From CAWINX01 sp963702055 (GTDB lineage Bacteria; Actinomycetota; Thermoleophilia; Solirubrobacterales; 70-9), in contig OY969702.1 in the NCBI GenBank assembly GCA_963702055.1, positions 868,001 through 932,000 on the forward strand: a DNA stretch of 64,000 nt, in the 5' to 3' direction. The position numbers were made by a program, and so were the translations under genes. The notes under the pieces are model-generated. The model was given only the letters and a program-made list of their open reading frames with translations, had not been told where the DNA came from and ran no database searches. This document shows positions 30,649 through 37,995 of the stretch, one piece after another; position 1 is the stretch's first letter; each line of letters begins with the position of its first letter.

Positions 30649-31986
30649 CTACCCGAAGAAGAGCTGCTCGATCAGAAAGAGGTTGAGGGCGATGATCATC
30701 GCGGCGAGAGCGCCGGCGAAGACGCTCAGCCAGCGCGGGTTGACCAGCGCACCCATCACACCGCGCCGCGAGGCGATGATCAGCAACGGAACCAGGGCGA
30801 AGGGAATCCCGAAGGAGAGGACGACCTGGCTGCCGACCAGCGCGTCGGTGGGGTCGATGCCGAGGCCGAGCACCAGCAGCGCCGGGGCCAGTGTGGCGGC
30901 GCGGCGCACGAAGATTGGGATCCGCCGGCGGATGAATCCCTGCATCACCACCTGCCCGGCCATCGTCCCGACCGAGGAGGAAGCGAACCCTGAGGCGAGC
31001 AGGGCAATCCCGAACACCGTCGCGGCGTTGACCGAGACCAGTGACTTCAGCCCTTCATAGGCGCCGTCGATCGAGTCGATGTTCGCCAAGCCGCTGTCGT
31101 GAAACAACGCCGCGGCGATGACCATCATCGAGATATTGACCGCCCCCGCCAGGGACATCGCGATCACCACGTCGACCTTTTCGAAGCGCAGGATCCGCCG
31201 GCGCTCGCCGTCGTCGCGGCCGACGATCCGCTTCTGGGTCAGCGCCGAGTGCAGGTAGACCACGTGCGGCATCACCGTGGCGCCGATGATCCCGGTGGCC
31301 AGCAGGATGCTCTCGGTGCCGGCGAAGCCCGGCACGATTAGGTGGCGGGCCACCTGGCTCCCGTCCGGGTTGGCGTGGAACAGCTCGAAGACGAAGGAGG
31401 CGACGACGACGCCGACCAGCGCCGTGATCACGGCCTCCAGACGGCGAAAGCCCTTCTGCTGAAGGGCGAGGATCGCGAAGGCGCCGACGCCGGCGATCAG
31501 CCCGGCCGGGAAGAGCGGAATTCCGAAGAGCAGGTTGAGGCCGAGAGCCGCGCCGACAACTTCGGCGATGTCGGTCGCCATCGCGACCACCTCGGCCTGC
31601 AGCCAGAGCCCGATCGACGTCCGCCGCGAGAAGGCCTCCCTGCAGAGCTCGGCGAGGTTGCGACCGGTCGCGATGCCGAGCTTCGCCGACTGCGTCTGGA
31701 CGACCATCGCGATCAGGTTGGCGGCGAGGATCACCCAGAGCAGCAGGTAGCCGAACTTGGCGCCGCCGGCGATGTTGGTGGCGAAGTTGCCGGGGTCGAT
31801 GTAGGCGACCGCGGCGATGAAGGCCGGGCCCAGGAAGGGCCAGATGCGGGAGACGCCCCGAGCGCGCCCCTCAAGCGAGTGGCGCGCCGCCTGCGCCACC
31901 GCCGCCTCACCGGGGAGAACGTCCTCGATGCCGGGCTGCTCGACCTCGTCCGGAGGGGACTGGGGCCTCGACTCCATCGGCCTCAA
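30649..31986 (-). CDS. mntH: Nramp-family Mn2+/Fe2+ transporter
   Basis: A 445-aa proton-coupled divalent metal importer with about eleven membrane segments. The first-helix metal motif is present: AAVAYIDPGNFATNIAGGAK (Asp and Asn ligands in DPGN, about 64-83). The sixth-helix MPHV-type motif follows as ATVMPHVVYLHSALTQKR (about 236-253). The N-terminal 45 residues are hydrophilic. The start overlaps the mntR-like stop by 4 bp, so it is co-translated with its likely regulator. A Met three codons later is also possible as start. Confidence 0.92.
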   Translation of the reverse strand: MRPMESRPQSPPDEVEQPGIEDVLPGEAAVAQAARHSLEGRARGVSRIWPFLGPAFIAAVAYIDPGNFATNIAGGAKFGYLLLWVILAANLIAMVVQTQSAKLGIATGRNLAELCREAFSRRTSIGLWLQAEVVAMATDIAEVVGAALGLNLLFGIPLFPAGLIAGVGAFAILALQQKGFRRLEAVITALVGVVVASFVFELFHANPDGSQVARHLIVPGFAGTESILLATGIIGATVMPHVVYLHSALTQKRIVGRDDGERRRILRFEKVDVVIAMSLAGAVNISMMVIAAALFHDSGLANIDSIDGAYEGLKSLVSVNAATVFGIALLASGFASSSVGTMAGQVVMQGFIRRRIPIFVRRAATLAPALLVLGLGIDPTDALVGSQVVLSFGIPFALVPLLIIASRRGVMGALVNPRWLSVFAGALAAMIIALNLFLIEQLFFG

Positions 31987-32429
31987 TCCCCCGTCCTCTC
32001 GCCCGCCGGCCGTCGCAGGTCGGGACCGGGAATCGGGGTGCCGTGCGGGTCGTGGCTGGGCTCGCCGAGCTTGGCGGCGATCAACTCCTCCAGCTCCTCG
32101 GAGATGTAGTGCTCGAGGATCTCGGCCTCCGCGTGGACGCGATCGTCGGGCATGCCCAGCGCCTCGGAGAGGTAGGCCTCGATCAAGCGGTGGTGGCGGA
32201 TCACCTCCAGCGACACCTTCTCGCCGGCCTCGGTCAGAGTCACCCCCCGGTAGGGCTCGTACTCGACCAGTCCCAACCCGCCGAGCTTTTTCAGCATCGA
32301 GGTCGCCGTCGCCGGCGTCACGCCGAGCCGGGCCGCCACCGCGCCGTTGGTGACCGGGCCTTCCCGATCCAGCGAAAGCGCATAGATCGCCTTCGCGTAG
32401 TCCTCGATTGCCTCAGAAGGTTTCGACAC
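31983..32429 (-). CDS. mntR: DtxR/MntR-family metalloregulator
   Basis: A 148-aa metal-dependent repressor. I prefer the GTG at 32429 (VSKPSEAIEDYAKAIYALS); another in-frame GTG at 32450 would extend it by seven residues. The winged-helix part has VAARLGVTPATATSMLKKLG and VEYEPYRGVTLTEAG. The metal/dimerisation part has the family signature HHRLIEAYLSEALGM, HAEAEILEHYISEELEELI and the DPHGTPIP end. There is no SH3 domain, which makes it MntR-like rather than full-length DtxR/IdeR. It is coupled to mntH, so manganese (or iron) homeostasis is the likely role, with autoregulation through the boxes at 32421-32457. Confidence 0.9.
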   Translation of the reverse strand: MSKPSEAIEDYAKAIYALSLDREGPVTNGAVAARLGVTPATATSMLKKLGGLGLVEYEPYRGVTLTEAGEKVSLEVIRHHRLIEAYLSEALGMPDDRVHAEAEILEHYISEELEELIAAKLGEPSHDPHGTPIPGPDLRRPAGERTGD

Positions 32430-32457
32430 GTCTAAATCTGATTTTGACACATCTAAA
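32421..32457. promoter_or_regulatory. Tandem metal-regulator boxes in the mntR-ygfZ divergent region
   Basis: Two 16-bp near-palindromes, tttcgacacgtctaaa (32421-32436) and ttttgacacatctaaa (32442-32457), are spaced exactly 21 bp, about two DNA turns. Each fits the pattern TTTnGACnnnTCTAAA read on this strand. The first overlaps the chosen mntR start codon, and the pair also lies 35 bp upstream of ygfZ. Binding by the adjacent DtxR/MntR protein is inferred. Confidence 0.78.
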
Positions 32458-32491
32458 AGAGGCTGATTCGCCGGCTTCCTAAAATCGACAC

Positions 32492-33499
32492 ATGGCAAAG
32501 GAAGCGACGGTGGAACTCGACGCCCAATACAGGCAGCTGCGCGAGGAGTGCGGGCTGCTCGACCGGTCCGCCAGGGGCAAGCTCGTGGTTTCAGGGCCCG
32601 ACGCGGCCGAGTACCTGCAGGGACAGCTGACCAACGACGTCGAAGCCCTGTCCCCCGGCGAGGGCCAGTACGCGGCGCTACTCGATCGCAAGGGCCACAT
32701 GCAGGGGGATGTGCGCGTGCTCAACGCTTCCGCTGTTCCTTTGCCGGGTATGGGGAGGCAAAGGAACAGCGGAAGCTCAGACGACCGGGCCTCCTTCCTG
32801 CTCGACACCGAGGCGGTGGCGCTGCCGGCGGTGCGACGTCATCTCGAGACTTACAAGATCGGCCGCGAGGTCGAGGTGCGCGACGCCACCGAGGAGCTGG
32901 CGCTCCTCTCCCTGATCGGCCCGCGCAGCGCCGAGATCGCCGCCCTGCCCCCCCTCCCCGAGGGCGCTTGCGAAGAGGCCTCGGTCGCCGGGACCGAGTG
33001 CCTCACGACAGGGACGCGCGACGGGCTCGACCTGTTCGCCGCCGCCGAGGAAACGGACCGGCTGCGAGCGGCGCTGCTCGAAGCGGGCGCGGTCGAGGTC
33101 GGCGAGGCGGCCACCGAGATCCTCCGCGTCGAGGCCGGCGTGCCCCGCTTCGGCGCCGAGATGGGCGCCGAGACGATGCCCGCCGAGGCCGGCATCGTCG
33201 AGCAAGCGGTCAGCTTCACCAAGGGTTGCTACATCGGCCAGGAGACGGTCGCCAGGCTCCACTACAAGGGCAGGCCGAACCGCCTCCTGCGCGGCCTGCG
33301 GCTGGATGCGCCCGTGGAAGCCGGAGTGCCGCTGCGCCTCGGCGACAAGGAGGTCGGGAGCGTCGGCACGGCCTGCGTCTCCCCCGCCCACGGGCCGATC
33401 GCCCTCGCGATCGTCCGCCGCGAGGCCGAGCCCGGCGCCGAGCTCCTCGTTGGCGAAGACGGAGTTAAGGCTCAGGTCGTCGAGTTGCCGTTCGGTTAG
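32492..33499 (+). CDS. ygfZ: Folate-binding YgfZ/GcvT-like protein with palindromic insert
   Basis: A 335-aa member of the YgfZ family, tetrahydrofolate-dependent proteins that help make or repair certain Fe-S enzymes. The signature FTKGCYIGQETVARLHYKGR (about 240-259, with the conserved Cys) is clear, along with GKLVVSGPDAAEYLQGQLTN near the N-terminus. Residues about 79-95 derive from a 51-bp perfect palindrome that replaces a surface loop between MQGDVRVLNA and SFLLDTEAVAL. It is divergent from mntR with metal-responsive boxes between them, so its expression may follow metal status. Confidence 0.9.
   Translation: MAKEATVELDAQYRQLREECGLLDRSARGKLVVSGPDAAEYLQGQLTNDVEALSPGEGQYAALLDRKGHMQGDVRVLNASAVPLPGMGRQRNSGSSDDRASFLLDTEAVALPAVRRHLETYKIGREVEVRDATEELALLSLIGPRSAEIAALPPLPEGACEEASVAGTECLTTGTRDGLDLFAAAEETDRLRAALLEAGAVEVGEAATEILRVEAGVPRFGAEMGAETMPAEAGIVEQAVSFTKGCYIGQETVARLHYKGRPNRLLRGLRLDAPVEAGVPLRLGDKEVGSVGTACVSPAHGPIALAIVRREAEPGAELLVGEDGVKAQVVELPFG
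32726..32776. repeat. Palindromic element inserted in frame in ygfZ
   Basis: Perfect 20-nt arms (32726-32745 and 32757-32776) with an 11-nt loop; the total is 51 bp, 17 codons. The arm sequence gcttccgctgttcctttgcc shares 18 bases (ttccgctgttcctttgcc) with the left arm and first loop bases of the intergenic palindrome at 25430-25484, 7.3 kb away. Confidence 0.92.
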
Positions 33500-33512
33500 A
33501 TTCCTCCTCCTG

Positions 33513-34025
33513 ATGGGTCGTGGGAGAGGCAGGCGCCGGAATCGCGCGCCAAGAGTTGCCGGAGTCGCAGGCGCCGTCGCCGCGCTGGCGATCGTCGCCG
33601 CCGGCTGCGGGGCACAAGAGCACGCGAACGGCCCCCGTCCCCCCATCCCGACCCGGATCAGCGTCAGCATCGCCCATGACGCGATCACGGTGAAGCCGGC
33701 GATCATCGGAATCGGCCCCGATCGCACCCAGCGGATCCCTCAGAACCAGGGCGTCCCCCAGCCCGACATCGACGGCAGGGCGCCCCTCAACGTCGTCATC
33801 GTCGCCGCCAACCTCACCGACTTCAACTCCAGGTTGGTGATCACCGGCCTTCGACGCCACGCCATCTCCGGCCCGATGGTGGCCAACGGCAACGGCACCT
33901 TCCATCTCGCCCTGCCGACCGGCATCTACAGGATCGGCGCCGCCGACATTCCGACCGCGCGACCGGCCCGACTCGCTGTCGGCCCCTACCGCGCCTCCTC
34001 CCAGAACGACGTCCTGCTGCCGTAG
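33513..34025 (+). CDS. Putative lipoprotein of unknown function
   Basis: A 170-aa exported protein. After a very basic start (MGRGRGRRRNR) comes a hydrophobic stretch and lipobox VAAGC (Cys at about 31). The mature part has no family I recognise; it is beta-rich with ITVKPAIIGIGPDRTQRIPQ, an NVVIVAANLTDFNSRLVITG block and a FHLALPTGIYRIGAADIP block, reminiscent of a cupredoxin-like or Ig-like sandwich but without a clear copper site. Start is the ATG at 33513, overlapping no gene. It lies 13 nt after ygfZ on the same strand. Confidence 0.7.
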   Translation: MGRGRGRRRNRAPRVAGVAGAVAALAIVAAGCGAQEHANGPRPPIPTRISVSIAHDAITVKPAIIGIGPDRTQRIPQNQGVPQPDIDGRAPLNVVIVAANLTDFNSRLVITGLRRHAISGPMVANGNGTFHLALPTGIYRIGAADIPTARPARLAVGPYRASSQNDVLLP

Positions 34026-34069
34026 GGGCTTGGTGCGGGCCGCGACCGGCGGCGGTTCCCGTCTGGTCG

Positions 34070-35260
34070 GTGCGTCACCATCGCCCGGTGAGCGTCGTTC
34101 TCTCAATCGCCGTGGTTCTGCTCGCCGGGGCCCTTGTCTTCGCCCTCCTCCGGCGTCGTCCGGAGCCGCCGCCCGAGGTCGACCTCGGGCCGGCGATCCA
34201 GGAAGCGACCTCAAAGGCGATCGGCGACCTGCTCCAGATGAACGAAGAGTCGCGCAAAGTCGACGCCAAGACCGCCGAGGCCACCCTCGATAGGCGCCAG
34301 GCCGAGATCAAAGCGCTGGCCGACCGCATCTCCAAGGGCCAGGAGAAGATCGAAAAGGAGGTGCAGCGCCGCGGCGAAGCCGACCTGCACACTCGCGCCC
34401 TGCTCGAACAGATGGGGCAGACGATCGGCAGCCTCAACAGTGAGACCGCGGGCCTCAAGAAGGCGCTGCGCCAGCCGCAGACCCGAGGCCAGTGGGGCGA
34501 GCTGCAACTGCGCCGCTGCGTGGAGATCGCCGGGATGACCGAGCACGTCGACTTCGAGCTGCAGGAGACCCTGCGCACCGACGACGGCAACCTCCGTCCC
34601 GACGCGCGATTCCTTCTGCCTGAGGGGCGCAGCTTCGTCGCCGACTCGAAGGTCCCGCTCGACGCCTTCCTCGACGCCCAGGAAGCGGAGGTCGAGTCGG
34701 AGCGGGGAGCCCAGCTCCAACGCCACGCGAAGCAGGCTCGCGAGCACATCCGCAGCCTCAGCTCGAAGGACTACCAGGGCCAGTTCAAGGCGGGCGAGAT
34801 GCCGGACTTGGTGATCTGCTTCATCCCCAACGAGCCGGCGATGCACGCGGCGTTCGCCGCCGATCCGACCCTCTTCGACTACGCGCTGGAGCGCAGCGTG
34901 CTGGTGGTCAGCCCGACCTCCTTGATCGGCCTGCTGCGCACCATGGAGCTCGGCTGGCGCCAGGAGACGATGGTGGCCGAGGCCACCAAGATCGCCGACG
35001 CGGCCGGCAAGCTCCACTCCCGCTTCGCCAAGTTCCTCAACGACTTCAACTCGGTCGGCAAGCGCCTCTCCTCAGCGACCGGCGCCTACAACTCGGCCGT
35101 CGGCTCGCTCGAGGGTCGCCTCCTCCCCCAGCTGCGCAAGGTCGAGGACCTTGGAATCAGGACGCGTCGGGAGATCGAGGATCCCGCCCCGATCGACGCT
35201 CCGGTGCGGGTAATCAGCGCTCCGGAGCTGGGCGAGGCCGAGAGTCCCGTGCTCGACTAG
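34070..35260 (+). CDS. rmuC: RmuC-family DNA recombination protein
   Basis: About 390 aa. One N-terminal membrane segment (SVVLSIAVVLLAGALVFALL) is followed by a coiled coil (about 45-125) and the RmuC nuclease-like core: TRGQWGELQLRRCVEIAGM (about 140-158), DARFLLPEGRSFVADSKVPL, VICFIPNEPAMHAAFAADP and the SVLVVSPTSLIGLLRTMELG stretch. RmuC proteins limit inversions at short inverted repeats in E. coli, which is of interest in a region rich in palindromes. Start is uncertain: GTG at 34070 or GTG at 34088. Confidence 0.9.
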   Translation: MRHHRPVSVVLSIAVVLLAGALVFALLRRRPEPPPEVDLGPAIQEATSKAIGDLLQMNEESRKVDAKTAEATLDRRQAEIKALADRISKGQEKIEKEVQRRGEADLHTRALLEQMGQTIGSLNSETAGLKKALRQPQTRGQWGELQLRRCVEIAGMTEHVDFELQETLRTDDGNLRPDARFLLPEGRSFVADSKVPLDAFLDAQEAEVESERGAQLQRHAKQAREHIRSLSSKDYQGQFKAGEMPDLVICFIPNEPAMHAAFAADPTLFDYALERSVLVVSPTSLIGLLRTMELGWRQETMVAEATKIADAAGKLHSRFAKFLNDFNSVGKRLSSATGAYNSAVGSLEGRLLPQLRKVEDLGIRTRREIEDPAPIDAPVRVISAPELGEAESPVLD

Positions 35261-35302
35261 GATTCGCGCCCGACCGTCATCGAATCCGCCGCGGAGGACC
35301 AC

Positions 35303-36565
35303 TTGGCCGTAGACACCAGCGCAGTCTCGAAGCTCGACGTCGAGCCCGGAACGTTGCCCGAGACGATGGCGGCGTGGGTGATCCGCCAGGAGCGCGAGGG
35401 CGAGCCCACCGACGCCTTCCAGCTCGAGCAGATCGAGGTCCCCGAGCCCGGCGCCTTCGAGGTGATCGTCCGCGTGATGGCGGCCGGCGTCAACTTCAAC
35501 AACGTCTGGGCGGCGCTCGGCAAACCGGTCTCGGTCTTCGGCTACGGCGACCACCCCGAGTACGGACACCACATCGGCGGGTCCGACGCCTCCGGAATCG
35601 TCTGGAAGGTCGGCGAGGGCGTCACCCGCTGGAAGCCCGGCGACGAGGTCGTCGTCCACTGCAACCAGGCCTCCTACGAGGACGTCGAGGTGCATGGGCT
35701 CGACCCGCTCGCCGCCCCGAGTCAAAGGATCTGGGGCTACGAGACGACCTGGGGCTCCTTCGCCCAGTTCACCAAGGTCCAGGCCCAGCAGCTCCTCCCC
35801 CGCCCCCAGAACCTCTCCTGGGCCGAGTCCTCCTCCTACGGGCTGACCTACTTCACCGCCTACCGGATGCTGATCGACCAGTGCAAGCTGCAGCCCGGCC
35901 ACAACGTGCTGATCTGGGGCGCCGCCGGCGGGCTCGGCGTCTTCGCCGTGCAGCTCTGCAAGGCGGCGGGCGCCAACGCGGTCGGCGTCGTCTCCTCCGA
36001 CGAGAAGGGCGAGCTGGTCAAGCAGCTCGGCGCGGTCGACTACATCAACCGGGCCGAGTTCGGCGAGATGATGCGGACCAAGGAGAACCTCACCGACCCG
36101 GCCGCCGACAAGGAGCGTTTCAAGGCCTCACGCGGCTTCGCCAAGCGGGTCAAAGAGATCCTCGGCGACGCGCCCGACATCGTCTTCGAGCACGTCGGCC
36201 AGGCAACCTTCCCGACCTCGGTCTTCGTCGTCAAGCCGTTCGGAAAAGTCGTAATCTGCGGCGCGACATCGGGCTTCCAGCTCGACTTCGACGTCCGTTA
36301 CCTCTGGATGCGCCAGAAGCAGATCATCGGCTCCCACTTCGCCAACGCCTATGAGTGCATGCGGGCCAACCAACTGATGACCGAGGGCAAGGTCCGCCCG
36401 GTCCTCTGGAAGACGATGGGCTTCGACGGCGTGCCCGAGGCGCACCAGCTGCTCCACGAGAACAAGCACCTGGGCAAGATCTCGATCCTGGTCGGCGCCG
36501 AATCCGAGGAAGAGGGCAAGGTCGACGAGGGACCCGGGGCGATCCGGGCGGAGGTGGGCGCCTGA
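35303..36565 (+). CDS. ccrA: Crotonyl-CoA carboxylase/reductase
   Basis: A 420-aa medium-chain reductase that carboxylates crotonyl-CoA to ethylmalonyl-CoA with NADPH, the entry reaction of the ethylmalonyl-CoA pathway. CCR-specific blocks are VNFNNVWAALGKPVSVFGYG (Asn of the CO2 pocket), EYGHHIGGSDASGIVWKVG, WGYETTWGSFAQFTKVQAQQ (Glu of the pocket), VLIWGAAGGLGVFAVQLCKA and GSHFANAYECMRANQLM (His). These distinguish CCR from simple enoyl reductases and zinc alcohol dehydrogenases; no zinc ligands are present. TTG start at 35303. The stop overlaps the next small gene (TGATG). Other pathway genes follow at 37996, 40572, 41529 and 43284. Confidence 0.94.
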   Translation: MAVDTSAVSKLDVEPGTLPETMAAWVIRQEREGEPTDAFQLEQIEVPEPGAFEVIVRVMAAGVNFNNVWAALGKPVSVFGYGDHPEYGHHIGGSDASGIVWKVGEGVTRWKPGDEVVVHCNQASYEDVEVHGLDPLAAPSQRIWGYETTWGSFAQFTKVQAQQLLPRPQNLSWAESSSYGLTYFTAYRMLIDQCKLQPGHNVLIWGAAGGLGVFAVQLCKAAGANAVGVVSSDEKGELVKQLGAVDYINRAEFGEMMRTKENLTDPAADKERFKASRGFAKRVKEILGDAPDIVFEHVGQATFPTSVFVVKPFGKVVICGATSGFQLDFDVRYLWMRQKQIIGSHFANAYECMRANQLMTEGKVRPVLWKTMGFDGVPEAHQLLHENKHLGKISILVGAESEEEGKVDEGPGAIRAEVGA

Positions 36566-36858
36566 TGGCCGAGGTCTGCATCCTCGACTGGCACGTCACC
36601 CCGTTCCGAGCCGATCGCTGGCTCGACGTCTGGGAGCCGGCTGCGGCCAAGATGCCCGCCTATGGCGCCAAGAGCTGGTCGCTGACCCGCTCGCTCGATG
36701 ACCCTCTCTCCTTCCAGCAGACCTCGGTCTGGGAGAGCCGCGCCGACTTCGAGCGCTACTGGTTCTCGGAAGAAATCGAGGAGGCACGGGCGCAGTCGGT
36801 CGGCTTCTACGACCTGCTCATGCTCCCCACCTGGCACACGCTGCTGGCAGTCGAGTAG
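36565..36858 (+). CDS. Small dimeric alpha/beta-barrel-like protein, coupled to ccrA
   Basis: A 97-aa protein starting at the ATG inside the ccrA stop context (TGATG). The pattern of CILDWHVTPFRADRWLDVWE, SWSLTRSLDDPLSFQQTSVW and SRADFERYWFSEEIEEARAQ resembles antibiotic-biosynthesis-monooxygenase or EthD-type ferredoxin-like barrels, but no catalytic residues are evident. Its coupling to ccrA suggests an accessory role or simple co-expression. I do not recognise a named family with confidence. Confidence 0.68.
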   Translation: MAEVCILDWHVTPFRADRWLDVWEPAAAKMPAYGAKSWSLTRSLDDPLSFQQTSVWESRADFERYWFSEEIEEARAQSVGFYDLLMLPTWHTLLAVE

Positions 36859-36877
36859 CAGCGGGCCCGTAGCTGTC

Positions 36878-37168
36878 TTAACCGCGCTCCAGGGGCGCCA
36901 TCGTCAGTCCGGCCCCTTCCAGCTGCTCCCAGTAATGCTCGGCCGGCTCGCGCGGTCCGGTCCAGACGATCGCCTGGCCGGTGTTGTGGATGCGGTCGGC
37001 GATCGAGTGGCCCTGCGCGAGCGTCACGCCGGGCAGCACCCGGGCAAGCGTCTGAGCCACGTGATCGAAGGTGTTGTGGTTGTCGTTGCGAACGATCACC
37101 CGCCAGTTTCCCCCCAGGCCCGAGCCCGGGCCGGCGCTGCGCGGCCTCTCAACCGTGGTGGTCGACAT
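36878..37168 (-). CDS. clpS: ClpS adaptor of the Clp protease
   Basis: A 96-aa adaptor that delivers N-degron substrates to ClpA/ClpC. After a 20-residue flexible N-terminus comes the ClpS core: WRVIVRNDNHNTFDHVAQTL (about 22-41, with the DNHNTFDHV pocket), the Met-loop replacement GVTLAQGHSIADRIHNTGQA and an IVWTGPREPAEHYWEQLEGA end. Length is normal. It converges with the small gene after ccrA and shows no metabolic link to the flanking pathway. clpA/clpC is not adjacent. Confidence 0.9.
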   Translation of the reverse strand: MSTTTVERPRSAGPGSGLGGNWRVIVRNDNHNTFDHVAQTLARVLPGVTLAQGHSIADRIHNTGQAIVWTGPREPAEHYWEQLEGAGLTMAPLERG

Positions 37169-37189
37169 CGCTACGGATTATGCGCTTGC

Positions 37190-37903
37190 TCAGAAGGGAC
37201 TGGGTACGCGCACGATCACGTTGTCGAAGCTCGCGACCGCGCCGTTGACGGTGTTCGTGGAGCCGACCGAAACGCTCGAGGCGCGACCGCTCAGATCCGC
37301 CGCGCTGGTGTCGGTGGCGCCGGCCACGAGCTTGCCGCCGACGTAGGCGAGGATCTCGCACTGGCCTCGCCTGGGGCCACTGGTGACGTTGACCGCGCGC
37401 AGGCGCAACTCGTTCGCGGCATTGATGCCCCCGACGCTGCCCACCGACTTCTCGGTCGCGAGATACTTGATCGACCCTCCGCTCAGGTACTTGCGAATCT
37501 GGACCTTCCTCTGCAGGGGGTAGACGGTGAGCTGGTACTTGGAGCCGCCCCCGGACCGCAGGCTGACCGCGAGGAACACCCTCTTCCGCAATCCTTTCGG
37601 CGTGCCGCTCAGCAGCCTCTCGGTGGCGACGATCTCGAGGTCGCGGCCCACGACGGGAGTGCGGTACGAGCACTCGGCCGTGCGTTTGCCGAGCACGACG
37701 CGCAGAGCATGGCTGGACCCGCCGCGGGTGCAGTTGGCCCCCGTCAGCTTGACCAGCTGGACCCTCTTGGGGGTCGTCTCCATGGTGTTGCGGTAGACGG
37801 CGATCAACGACGCGCCGGCCGTCGCGGTGACGGCCAGAGCCGTCGCCAAGACCGCAATCCCGATGGTCACGCGAAATTTTATGGATGCTCTCTCGCTACG
37901 CAC
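37190..37903 (-). CDS. Exported hypothetical protein
   Basis: About 237 aa with an N-terminal signal anchor (RVTIGIAVLATALAVTATAG). The start is uncertain; a GTG at 37903 places the hydrophobic segment near residue 12, while the open frame reaches back to 37987. The mature part is basic and beta-rich, with NCTRGGSSHALRVVLGKRTA, ECSYRTPVVGRDLEIVATER and a C-terminal NTVNGAVASFDNVIVRVP. The last block is typical of concanavalin-like (LamG) or secreted beta-sandwich proteins. No named family assigned. It lies 21 nt upstream of clpS on the same strand. Confidence 0.62.
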   Translation of the reverse strand: MRSERASIKFRVTIGIAVLATALAVTATAGASLIAVYRNTMETTPKRVQLVKLTGANCTRGGSSHALRVVLGKRTAECSYRTPVVGRDLEIVATERLLSGTPKGLRKRVFLAVSLRSGGGSKYQLTVYPLQRKVQIRKYLSGGSIKYLATEKSVGSVGGINAANELRLRAVNVTSGPRRGQCEILAYVGGKLVAGATDTSAADLSGRASSVSVGSTNTVNGAVASFDNVIVRVPSPF

Positions 37904-37995
37904 TCGCGGGAGCCTAAACACCGCTGCGGAGAAAAGATGCGCCCGAGCGACGATGAACGGCGGATTTCCCCCGTTCCCAAATATCATTGAGAGCG

